In this document: one piece after another, positions 34,259-41,765 of the stretch
Position numbering within the stretch: the stretch's first letter is position 1
How the letters are laid out: each line of letters opens with the position of its first letter
Origin: Verrucomicrobiota bacterium
Lineage (GTDB): Bacteria; Verrucomicrobiota; Verrucomicrobiia; Opitutales; Opitutaceae
NCBI GenBank assembly: GCA_016222805.1
Contig: JACRQG010000040.1
Span: forward strand, 30,661 to 94,660
Length of the DNA stretch: 64,000 nt
Direction of reading: 5' to 3'
Notes under the pieces: generated by a model
Database searches by the model: none
What the model saw: the letters and a program-made list of their open reading frames with translations, nothing else
What the model was told of the DNA's origin: nothing
Translations under genes and position numbers: made by a program

Positions 34259-35551
34259 TCACCGCAGCATCTTCCCGTTCAGCAAGACGGGGCGGCCGCC
34301 GACAATCGTGGTCTTGACCCGTCCGGTGAGCGCCTTGCCGTGCCAGGGGGAGTTGCTCGACTTGCTGCAACCCGCCCGCGCGTCGTAGGTCCAGGTCTCC
34401 TCGGGAGCAAAGAGGCAGATGTCGGCCTCCGCTCCCTCTGCCAGCGTGCCGCCGGGAAGGTTCAGCAGCCGGGCAGGTTTGCGCGTCATCAGGTCGATCA
34501 CTTTCGGCAGCGAAAAACGGTTCCGGCGGACGAGGACGTCGAGCACCACGGGCAGGGCCGTCTCGAGGCCGATGATGCCGTTCGGGGCATTGTCGAACTC
34601 CTTGTCCTTCTCGTAATCGGTGTGCGGGGCGTGATCCGTCGCGATGATGTCGAGGGTGCCGTCGCGCAGGCCGGCGATGAGGGCTTGCCGGTCCTCCTCG
34701 GTGCGGAGCGGCGGGTTCATCTTGAAGCTGGTGTCGTAGGTCGCGAGGGCATCGTCCGTCAGCGCCAGGTGGTGCGGAGTGGCCTCGGCGGTGATCCGGG
34801 CCCCGCGGGACTTGGCGCGGCGGATGACGTCGACGGAAAACCGGGAGGAGATGTGCTGGAGGTGGATGTGGGCGCCGTAGTACTCCGACAGGATCACGTT
34901 GCGCGCGACGATGAGGTCCTCCGCGGCATTGGGCCAGCCGCGCAGGCCGAGGCGCGTCGACATGAGGCCCTCGTTCATCACCGCCCCCTGGGTCATGGAA
35001 TAGTCCTGGCAGTGATCCATGACCGGCAGATCGAACATCTTGGCGTACTCGGCGGCGCGCCGCATCAGGTCGTTGGACTGCACGCACTCCCCGTCGTCCG
35101 TGATGGCTACCACCCCGGCGCGTTTCAGCGAACCGATCGGGGCGAGGGACTGGCCCTTCATGCCGACCGTGATGCAGCCGGTCGGGTACACGCGGACCAC
35201 GGCATCGCGACTGACGACGTCCTTGATGAGCTGGATGGTACCGGTGTTGTCCGCGACGGGCGCGGTGTTGGGCATGCAGACGACGGAGGTGAAGCCGCCG
35301 GCCGCAGCCGCACGGCTGCCCGTGGCAATGGTCTCCTTGTGGGTCTGGCCGGGTTCGCGAAAGTGAACGTGCACGTCGATCAGGCCCGGGCAGGCCACCA
35401 AGCCGCGGCCGTCGATCCGACGGGCGCGCTTCCGGGCGGCCGGGGAGAGGGAGGAGACGATGCGTCCGTTGGCGACGAAGAGATCTCCCGCGGCGTCACG
35501 CCGGGCGGCGGGATCGATGATCCGGGCGTTCTGAATCCAGAGGTCAGGCAT
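34259..35551 (-). CDS. pyrC: Dihydroorotase (type I, multifunctional-complex type)
   Basis: 430 aa. Zinc motif DVHVHFREPGQTHKE is visible near residue 60, then SVVCMPNTAPVADN, the VMDHCQDYS region, HLQHISSRFSVDVIR and DIIATDHAPHTDYEKD (catalytic Asp region). It cyclises carbamoyl-aspartate to dihydroorotate. Long, type I sequence fits co-occurrence with a separate pyrB. It lies 51 bases after pyrB on the same strand and is last in the pyrR-pyrB-pyrC operon. Confidence 0.94.
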   Translation of the reverse strand: MPDLWIQNARIIDPAARRDAAGDLFVANGRIVSSLSPAARKRARRIDGRGLVACPGLIDVHVHFREPGQTHKETIATGSRAAAAGGFTSVVCMPNTAPVADNTGTIQLIKDVVSRDAVVRVYPTGCITVGMKGQSLAPIGSLKRAGVVAITDDGECVQSNDLMRRAAEYAKMFDLPVMDHCQDYSMTQGAVMNEGLMSTRLGLRGWPNAAEDLIVARNVILSEYYGAHIHLQHISSRFSVDVIRRAKSRGARITAEATPHHLALTDDALATYDTSFKMNPPLRTEEDRQALIAGLRDGTLDIIATDHAPHTDYEKDKEFDNAPNGIIGLETALPVVLDVLVRRNRFSLPKVIDLMTRKPARLLNLPGGTLAEGAEADICLFAPEETWTYDARAGCSKSSNSPWHGKALTGRVKTTIVGGRPVLLNGKMLR

Positions 35552-35602
35552 GGGAGAAGGTGGCCAGGGGGCGCAAGGGAGGGAGGGCGGGCGAGCCGCG
35601 CA

Positions 35603-36547
35603 TCAGGAGACCGGTGCCACGTGCTCGGGCTGGCCCCCGGCGCAGAGGTAAAGGACCGCCATGCGCACCGCGATGCCGTTGGTGACCTGTTCCAGGATCA
35701 CGCTGCGTTCGCCATCGGCGAGCTCACTGTCGATCTCGACGCCACGGTTGATGGGACCGGGGTGCATGATGATCGCCTTGGGATTGAGCCAGGAGGCGCG
35801 GGTCTTGTTGAGACCAAACATACTCGTGTATTCCCCGAGGGAGGGAAAGTGGCCGGCGGCCTGGCGTTCGTGCTGGATGCGGAGAAGCATCACGACCTCC
35901 GCATCGGCGAGGGCGCCGCGAAGGTCGTGCGAGACCTTCACCCCGAGCGCGGTGAACCAGTGCGGGACCAGCGTCGCCGGGCCCACCAGCGTCACGGCGG
36001 CTCCCATTTTGGTCAGCGCATGGATGTTGGAGCGGGCGACGCGGCTGAAGAGGATGTCGCCCAGGATGACGACCTTTCGTCCGCGCAAGGAACCCAGGTG
36101 CTCCTTCATCGTGAAGGTGTCGAGGAGGCCCTGCGTCGGGTGTTCGTGGGCGCCGTCACCGGCGTTGATCACGGGAACGTCGAGGATCTGGGAGAGGTAG
36201 AGCGGCGAACCGGCCGCGGCGTGCCGGATAACAATCATGTCGGCCTGCAGGGCCTGGATGTTCTCCGCGGTGTCGCGCAGCGTCTCGCCCTTGGTGGTGC
36301 TGCTGCTGGCGGCATCGAAGGAGATGACATCGGCGCTGAGGCGCTTGGCGGCCATGTCAAAGGCCATCCGGGTGCGGGTGCTCGGCTCCAGGAACAGATT
36401 GACGATCGTCTTCCCCCGCAGGGCCGGGACCTTCTTCATGCTGCGGGTGAGCGTGCGTTTGAACGCGGAGGCGGTGGCGTGAATCTGTTCGATTTCGGCC
36501 AGCGAGAGGTCCTCGAGGGTGAGGAGGTGGCGGCGGTTCCAGGGCAT
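35603..36547 (-). CDS. pyrB: Aspartate carbamoyltransferase catalytic subunit
   Basis: 314 aa, usual length. Carbamoyl-phosphate site FLEPSTRTRMAFDMAAKRL near residue 55; HEHPTQGLLDTFTMKEHLG; MIVIRHAAAGSPLYLSQIL; and MHPGPINRGVEIDSELAD near the C-terminus. Catalyses the first committed step of pyrimidine synthesis. Middle gene of the operon, 20 bases from pyrR and 51 from pyrC. No pyrI regulatory subunit is seen, so control probably lies with PyrR. Confidence 0.95.
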   Translation of the reverse strand: MPWNRRHLLTLEDLSLAEIEQIHATASAFKRTLTRSMKKVPALRGKTIVNLFLEPSTRTRMAFDMAAKRLSADVISFDAASSSTTKGETLRDTAENIQALQADMIVIRHAAAGSPLYLSQILDVPVINAGDGAHEHPTQGLLDTFTMKEHLGSLRGRKVVILGDILFSRVARSNIHALTKMGAAVTLVGPATLVPHWFTALGVKVSHDLRGALADAEVVMLLRIQHERQAAGHFPSLGEYTSMFGLNKTRASWLNPKAIIMHPGPINRGVEIDSELADGERSVILEQVTNGIAVRMAVLYLCAGGQPEHVAPVS

Positions 36548-36567
36548 GGACAGGGTTCGGGCGGGGA

Positions 36568-37101
36568 TTAGACCGGCGGCGGGCCGGCCGGCAGGACGCG
36601 GACGGAGTCCCGGCCGCGTCCGCCGGGAGCGAGGTGCACCGCCACCTTCTCGCCTTCGCCCGTCGGAATGGCGAGGCCGACATAGTCAGCCAGGAAGGGC
36701 AGGCGGCGGCAGCCGCGATCGACCAGAACGGCGAGTTCCACCCGGGCGGGCCGCCCGTGGTCGAAAAGCTCGTCGAGCGCCGCCTTCACGGTGCGCCCGG
36801 TGAAGATCACGTCATCGACCAGCAGGATTTCCGCTCCGGTGATTTCGCGCGGGAGGACGGTCGGAGCCGACTCTTTCGGGATCGGGTGCCGGCCGATGTC
36901 GTCGCGATGAAAGGAGACATCCAGCACGCCGGCCGGGGCGGCGAGCCGGGTGGCAAGGCGCCGGGCGAGCTCGACGCCGCCATTGGCGATGCCGAGCAGC
37001 AGCAGGCGCGAGGGATCCGGGTGGCGCGCCGAAATGGCCGCTGCGAGCCGCGCGATCGCGGCTTCGATCTCCCCCGGACCGATGGTTTTCGAAGCGCCCA
37101 C
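36568..37101 (-). CDS. pyrR: PyrR bifunctional pyrimidine regulator / uracil phosphoribosyltransferase
   Basis: 177 aa. The PRPP-binding loop is AEILLVDDVIFTGRTVKAAL, with DVSFHRDDIGRHPIP and LAVLVDRGCRRLPFLADYVG typical of PyrR. In many bacteria PyrR binds pyr mRNA to attenuate transcription when UMP is high. I could not see an obvious PyrR anti-terminator structure in the ~90 bases upstream of this gene. First gene of the pyr operon, divergent from the YtrA-type regulator. Confidence 0.88.
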   Translation of the reverse strand: MGASKTIGPGEIEAAIARLAAAISARHPDPSRLLLLGIANGGVELARRLATRLAAPAGVLDVSFHRDDIGRHPIPKESAPTVLPREITGAEILLVDDVIFTGRTVKAALDELFDHGRPARVELAVLVDRGCRRLPFLADYVGLAIPTGEGEKVAVHLAPGGRGRDSVRVLPAGPPPV

Positions 37102-37159
37102 CGAGATTCTTTCTGACGACCGGCGGCGGCGGTGGAAAGGTTTTTTTCCGTTTCGGCTT

Positions 37160-37192
37160 GCTGTTCTAACTGTACTAGTGCAACTAGAACAG
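37160..37192 (+). promoter_or_regulatory. Palindromic operator upstream of the YtrA-type regulator
   Basis: GCTGTTCTA (37160-37168) is mirrored by TAGAACAGC (37184-37192), and the centre TGTACTAGTGCA (37171-37182) is itself a near-perfect palindrome. The block ends one base before the GTG start of the regulator gene at 37194. Its TACTAGT core resembles YtrA-subfamily GntR sites, so autorepression is likely. Confidence 0.65.
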
Positions 37193-37193
37193 C

Positions 37194-37577
37194 GTGCTGC
37201 CCTTCTCCGTCGAACTGAGGCCCGGTCTGCCGGTGGCCGAGCAGATTCTCTTTGCGGTGAAGAAGGCGCTCGTCGCGGGGCAACTCCGGCCAGGGGATCG
37301 TTTTCCCTCGGTGCGGGTGCTGAGCCAGGAACTCCGGATCAATCCCAATACCGCGCACAAGGTGGTGGCCGCATTGGTCCACGAGGGCGTGCTGGTGACG
37401 ACTCCGGCGGTGGGCAGCGTGGTGGCCGAGCGAGAGCCGGGTGGTCGGCGTGAAAAGACCGAACTGCTCGGCGCCGAGGTGGAGTGGCTGGTGGTCGAGG
37501 CCAAGCGCCTCGGGCTGGGGCTGGAGGATGTGCAGGCCGCGGTGGCCGCGCACTGGCGGAGGCTCGGCGGCAAATGA
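37194..37577 (+). CDS. GntR-family transcriptional regulator, YtrA subfamily
   Basis: 127 aa from GTG 37194. An N-terminal winged helix (AEQILFAVKKALVAGQLRPG; FPSVRVLSQELRINPNTAHK; ALVHEGVLVTTPAVGSVVAE) is followed by a short helical C-terminal part, the small size typical of YtrA rather than FadR or HutC types. It heads a four-gene operon with an ABC ATPase and two permease-like proteins, as in ytr clusters of Gram-positives that sense envelope stress. The GTG directly abuts an operator-like palindrome, so the mRNA may be leaderless or nearly so. Confidence 0.88.
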   Translation: MLPFSVELRPGLPVAEQILFAVKKALVAGQLRPGDRFPSVRVLSQELRINPNTAHKVVAALVHEGVLVTTPAVGSVVAEREPGGRREKTELLGAEVEWLVVEAKRLGLGLEDVQAAVAAHWRRLGGK

Positions 37578-37632
37578 GGGCGCCCGCGAGCCTCAACCAC
37601 CTTGCCTGCCCGTCCCGGGGGGAGAAAAATCT

Positions 37633-38544
37633 ATGAACCAGATCGAAACGCGGGGATTGACGCGGCGGTACGGACGGACGGAGGCGGTCCACGCCCTCGA
37701 TCTGGAGGTCCCGAACGGGAGTGTCTTTGCGTTGTTGGGGCCCAACGGTGCGGGCAAGACCACGACGTTGAAAGTGCTGATGAACCTGCTGGCGCCGACC
37801 TCGGGAGTGGCGACGGTGCTTGGAGTGGATTCGCGGCGCCTGGGAGCGCGCGCGCGCACCCAGATCGGGTACGTCTCGGAAAACCAGCAGCTGCCCCGGT
37901 GGATGACGGTGCGCCAGGTGCTGGACTTCTGCCGGCCATTCTACCCGACCTGGGATCGGGAGTTGGAAGCGGCGTTGCTACGACAGTTCGACCTGCCGGA
38001 GGACCGGAAGCTCGCGCACCTGTCGCGCGGGATGGCGATGAAGGCGGCGCTGCTGGCCTCGCTCGCCTACCGCCCGAAGCTGCTGGTATTGGACGAGCCG
38101 TTCAGCGGGCTCGATCCGCTGGTGCGCGATGATTTCATCCGGGGAGTACTGGAGGTTTCGGCGCAGGGGGAGTGGACGGTGCTCTTGGCCTCGCACGACA
38201 TCGAGGAGGTGGAGCGTCTCGCCGATCACGTGGCGATGCTGGAGGAGGGGCGGCGGACGTTGTGTGAGCGGACCGAGTCGCTCCAGGCGAGATTCCGGCG
38301 CGTAGAAGTGACGTTGGGCGAGGTCACGCCGGCGCTCGAGGGACTGCCGACGACCTGGGTCGAAGTGGAGCGGGCGGGACGGGTGGTGAAGTTCGTCGAA
38401 ACGCGGTACGAGCGCGACGCGACCGAGGGCGCGTGCCGCACGCGCTTTGTCGATGCCGCCGTGGTCGCGAAGCCGATGACGTTGCGGGAGATCTTCCTCG
38501 TCCTGGCGCGGCAGGGGCGGACGAACAAGGAGCGGGCGGCGTGA
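37633..38544 (+). CDS. ABC transporter ATP-binding protein
   Basis: 303 aa from ATG 37633. Walker A LLGPNGAGKTTTLKVLMNLL, Q-loop GYVSENQQLPRWM, signature region LAHLSRGMAMKAALLASLAY (variant of LSGGQ), Walker B LLVLDEPFSGLDPLVRDD and switch His in LLASHDIEEVERLADH are all present. It is the ATPase of the two following permease-like products; its stop overlaps the next GTG by four bases. YtrB-like context suggests export or envelope stress rather than nutrient import. Confidence 0.93.
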   Translation: MNQIETRGLTRRYGRTEAVHALDLEVPNGSVFALLGPNGAGKTTTLKVLMNLLAPTSGVATVLGVDSRRLGARARTQIGYVSENQQLPRWMTVRQVLDFCRPFYPTWDRELEAALLRQFDLPEDRKLAHLSRGMAMKAALLASLAYRPKLLVLDEPFSGLDPLVRDDFIRGVLEVSAQGEWTVLLASHDIEEVERLADHVAMLEEGRRTLCERTESLQARFRRVEVTLGEVTPALEGLPTTWVEVERAGRVVKFVETRYERDATEGACRTRFVDAAVVAKPMTLREIFLVLARQGRTNKERAA

Positions 38545-40088
38545 ATCTCACGTGGCACATGGTCCGAAAGGATCTCCGGCGCATGGCGTGGCCGGTGCTG
38601 GCCTGGCTGGGGTTTTTGGTCGCCAGCGCCATAGGGGTGGTGCTGGTCGAGTGCCAATTGGAAAGGGTGACACCCGGGGCCGCGGCCGAGTGGATGCGCG
38701 GGCTGCGGTCCGCGTCGATCGGCGTATCCCTGATTGGGACGAGCGCCTTGGTGCTGCTGGCTGGAGTGCTGGTGTTGGAGGACCGGGTGGCGGGCACGCA
38801 ATCGTTCTGGCTGACGCGGCCGATTGCCGGTGGGCGCCTGTTGCGGGCGAAACTGATCGCGGCTGGCGGGCTGCTGGTCGTGGCGCCGATCGTGGTTCAT
38901 CTTCCGGTCTGGCTCGTGGCCGGTTTTGATGGGAGGGAACTCGTGCGCGTGGCTTGGCACCTTGGCTTGGTCAATGCGGGGGTGGTGGTCGTGGCGATGG
39001 CGCTGGCGGCCCTCACCGAGAATCTCGGCCAGCAGGCGTTCGCCGTGCTTACAACGATGGGACTTTCCGTGCTGGCAATCGAGGTTGTGCCGGCGGTTTT
39101 CGATCGCACCGAAGCCACGCGCGCGGCGATCGGCACGCAGGCGTGGGTGATCCTCGGGATCTTCGTCGGAGGGGCGGGGGCGGCTTTGTCGTGGCAGTAT
39201 CGAACCAGACGGACCTTGGCGGGCTGGATGATCTGGTTGGCGGCGCTGGTCGGCTTCGTCGGCGTGCGGGTGGGGTGGACTTGGGAATGCGGTCGCGCCG
39301 GAGGTCCGCCCGCAATGAGTGCGGAGGGAGGGCAGATAGCGGTGGCGCTCACGGCCGATGGGGAATTGGGAGAACTTCGACCCGGGGCGGCGATCCAGGC
39401 GGTCGTGACCCCGCCGACGAAAGGACCACCCTGGGTGGCGCCCTGGCAGGGACGGGGAGTGCTTCGCGACTTCGAAGGAGGCTCGGCCGAGGTTGAATTC
39501 GGTTTGCGCGAAGGGTGGGGATTCGAGCTGGCACGCCTCCTAACCGGAGTGAAGCGGGCGGACAGCTCCCTGCCGTGGGAACTGGCGGTGTCCCGGCGCC
39601 CCCAGTGGGAGCGGCCCGCGGCCTCCCGATCGCCGGTTTTCTCGGGAACAATGGAGTTCGTGCACCTTGAAGGCGAGGTATGGTACGAGGTGCCGGTGCA
39701 GGCGGGCGCGATTGGACAAAGAGGTGCCACCCGAACCAGGGTTATGGGAGTGGCGGAAGGAGCGAAGGAGACCCTGCTCGTTGAGGAACGACGGGCGGCG
39801 CGGGCCTTTCCGATCGTGCAAACGTATCCCCTTGAAGTGGACCGCTACGTCCTGGTGCAACGCAGCACGGGAGCGTTGTGCCGGGTTCGCGCCCTGGGCC
39901 AGCGCGGCGTGGGGAGTGGCGGAATGCTGGTGGATATCCTGATGCTCACGGCGGAACCGGCGGTGGATTTGAGGCGCGAGGGTTGGACGCTGATCAAAGT
40001 GAGACTCGCAGCGAGGGAGCGTTGGGTGCAGGAGTTCCGTGACCTGCCCGTGGCGAAAGCCGGATCGTCCGAGAAAGGCGGCCAGTGA
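38541..40088 (+). CDS. ABC-2-like permease with long extracytoplasmic part (first)
   Basis: 515 aa from GTG 38541, overlapping the ATPase stop by four bases. Six or more membrane helices occupy the first ~260 residues (PVLAWLGFLVASAIGVVLVE; IGTSALVLLAGVLVLEDRVA; VLGIFVGGAGAA-like). The segment VAGTQSFWLTRPIAGGRLL is typical of ABC-2-like permeases. The C-terminal half is soluble and rich in beta structure (AVTLTADGEL-like start onward), presumably outside. The next gene is similar in topology; together they probably form a heterodimeric transporter. Confidence 0.75.
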   Translation: MNLTWHMVRKDLRRMAWPVLAWLGFLVASAIGVVLVECQLERVTPGAAAEWMRGLRSASIGVSLIGTSALVLLAGVLVLEDRVAGTQSFWLTRPIAGGRLLRAKLIAAGGLLVVAPIVVHLPVWLVAGFDGRELVRVAWHLGLVNAGVVVVAMALAALTENLGQQAFAVLTTMGLSVLAIEVVPAVFDRTEATRAAIGTQAWVILGIFVGGAGAALSWQYRTRRTLAGWMIWLAALVGFVGVRVGWTWECGRAGGPPAMSAEGGQIAVALTADGELGELRPGAAIQAVVTPPTKGPPWVAPWQGRGVLRDFEGGSAEVEFGLREGWGFELARLLTGVKRADSSLPWELAVSRRPQWERPAASRSPVFSGTMEFVHLEGEVWYEVPVQAGAIGQRGATRTRVMGVAEGAKETLLVEERRAARAFPIVQTYPLEVDRYVLVQRSTGALCRVRALGQRGVGSGGMLVDILMLTAEPAVDLRREGWTLIKVRLAARERWVQEFRDLPVAKAGSSEKGGQ

Positions 40089-41638
40089 GACTGATCCTGC
40101 ATCTCGTCCGAAAGGACTTCCTGTTCCTGCGCGGCCGCCTGGCGGTGTGGTTCGCGGCCCTGGTTGGGAAATTTGCGATTGGTTTCGGCGTGTTGGTGGC
40201 CAGCGACCTCTCCGATCGGGCTCTGACGAACTGGCAGGGTGCCGTGGGAAGCCTGGTGGTTTTCGACGCGGCGTTGACGCTGTTGCTGGCGGCGCTGCTG
40301 GTGCAGGAAGACGGAGTGGCGGGAACGGCGGCCTTCTGGCGCACGCGGCCAGTTTCCGGTGTGAGATTGCTCGCCGCGAAGCTGGCGGGGGCAGCGCTGT
40401 TCCTTGTCCTGCCTGCGGTGCTGGTGTCGGTGCCGTGGTGGCTCTGGTGCGGGCTGAGTGGGGCGCAGATGGGGGCGGCGGCGGTCGAGGTGTTGTTGTT
40501 CCAGGGTGGGCTCATCCTGGTGGCGTTCACTGCGGCGAGTCTGACGAACTCGATCGGGCGCTGCCTGGTATGGGGGATCACCGGTGTCGGCGCGACCTAC
40601 GGAATCGCCGGGGTGTGGAGTTGGGTGGTATGGTGGCCGAAAGGTCCGGCCGTGCCGATGGGCATGTCCTTCGTCCTCGTCCTCCTGCTGGTGCCGTTAC
40701 TGGCGGGAGTGGTGACGTGGCAGTTCCTCACGCGCCGGACGATCGCGGGGATCGCAATCCTGGCGACCGGTGTCCTGCTGGCACCGCCGGCGGCGTGGTG
40801 GCTGGCGTCAATCGCGTTCCGGACGGCGGGAGGGCGGGCGGCGACTGTGCACGACGAGCGCCTGGATCTGACTCGCGGAGTGGAGGTGGCGTGGCGGTCG
40901 GTGCGGGTTTTGCAGGGGCGGGCCAACGCTGTTCACCTCGAGTCCAACTATGACGTGCGCGGCGTGCCCCCGGGGTTCCTGGTGACTGGATGGCATGCGA
41001 TGCAGGCGGTGCGAACGTCCGCGGGCGAGGAGATCCCCGTGCGCCAGAACGGTGTAGGCGGCGAAAATCAAGGCATGCAGGCCGTCCGGCTGGCGCGGGA
41101 GGCAAGCCGGAGCGGGGCACAACCGGAGGCGACGCGGACGGCCGTGGTAAAATCGTGGCTGGCCGTGGCGCCGGCGGACCTGGAAAAATTGCGCGGAGGC
41201 CCGGTGGAGTTCTCGGCCGACCTGCGGCTCATGCTGGTGCGGCCGCAAGTGTTTGGCCCGCGGCCGGTCGCGGATGATTCCTGGGGGGCGCGGTCCGGAC
41301 ATGGGTGGCGGGTGACGAAGCTGGCGCGGGGAGAGACCGAAACCGTGGCTTCTGTGATCGAATCGGAGCCCTTGGGGGTCGTGGCCGGCTTGTGGCGCGA
41401 ATGGCACGGGCGCTGGGTGCAGCGCAACACCCTGTATGTCGTCGAGCGGAAGCATGGTGGATCGGCCAGCCTGGCCGGGCGCTCGCTGTCGAGCCTGGCG
41501 CTGGGGGGCGTGCAGTTGCGCAAGCGAACCCTGGTCCTCGGCAAGGACGCGGAAGGCGCGACCCTGGCCTTGGTCGATCTGGCGGGCGGAGTGCACTTCT
41601 CGCGCGAGGTGCGGGTGCCGCGCCTGACGATCGAGTGA
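40085..41638 (+). CDS. ABC-2-like permease with long extracytoplasmic part (second)
   Basis: 517 aa from GTG 40085, overlapping the previous stop by four bases. It has the same layout as its neighbour: N-terminal helices (LAVWFAALVGKFAIGFGVLV, VAGTAAFWRTRPVSGVRLLA, VLVLLLVPLLAGVVTWQFLT), then a soluble C-terminal region of about 230 residues. The paired FW-x-TRP motifs show the two genes arose by duplication. Function inferred as transporter partner of the ATPase at 37633; substrate unknown. Confidence 0.75.
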   Translation: MRLILHLVRKDFLFLRGRLAVWFAALVGKFAIGFGVLVASDLSDRALTNWQGAVGSLVVFDAALTLLLAALLVQEDGVAGTAAFWRTRPVSGVRLLAAKLAGAALFLVLPAVLVSVPWWLWCGLSGAQMGAAAVEVLLFQGGLILVAFTAASLTNSIGRCLVWGITGVGATYGIAGVWSWVVWWPKGPAVPMGMSFVLVLLLVPLLAGVVTWQFLTRRTIAGIAILATGVLLAPPAAWWLASIAFRTAGGRAATVHDERLDLTRGVEVAWRSVRVLQGRANAVHLESNYDVRGVPPGFLVTGWHAMQAVRTSAGEEIPVRQNGVGGENQGMQAVRLAREASRSGAQPEATRTAVVKSWLAVAPADLEKLRGGPVEFSADLRLMLVRPQVFGPRPVADDSWGARSGHGWRVTKLARGETETVASVIESEPLGVVAGLWREWHGRWVQRNTLYVVERKHGGSASLAGRSLSSLALGGVQLRKRTLVLGKDAEGATLALVDLAGGVHFSREVRVPRLTIE

Positions 41639-41682
41639 AGGGAGCCGACCGGCGCCGCGACCGGCGTCTCCATTCCGAAAAA

Positions 41683-41721
41683 GCGAAAACCCCCGGCGCC
41701 ACGAGGACGCCGGGGGTTCGC
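41683..41721 (+). terminator. Strong hairpin between convergent genes
   Basis: GCGAAAACCCCCGGCG (41683-41698) pairs with CGCCGGGGGTTCGC (41708-41721) with an internal mismatch. It lies between the ABC permease operon and the converging giant gene at 41766, and could end both. Confidence 0.7.
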
Positions 41722-41765
41722 TTCAGTTTCTGCCGCCGACCGTTCGGGCTGCGGCAAAAGTGGCG

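Noticed and set aside
34340-36571. A 743-codon open frame on the + strand opposite pyrC and pyrB
   Set aside because: It lies antisense to clearly conserved enzymes and its translation is Gly/Val/Ala/Asp-rich without family similarity. Long antisense frames are expected in GC-rich DNA.
36568-37159. PyrR-binding attenuator upstream of pyrR
   Set aside because: No convincing anti-terminator/terminator pair or PyrR-loop consensus seen in the short upstream region.
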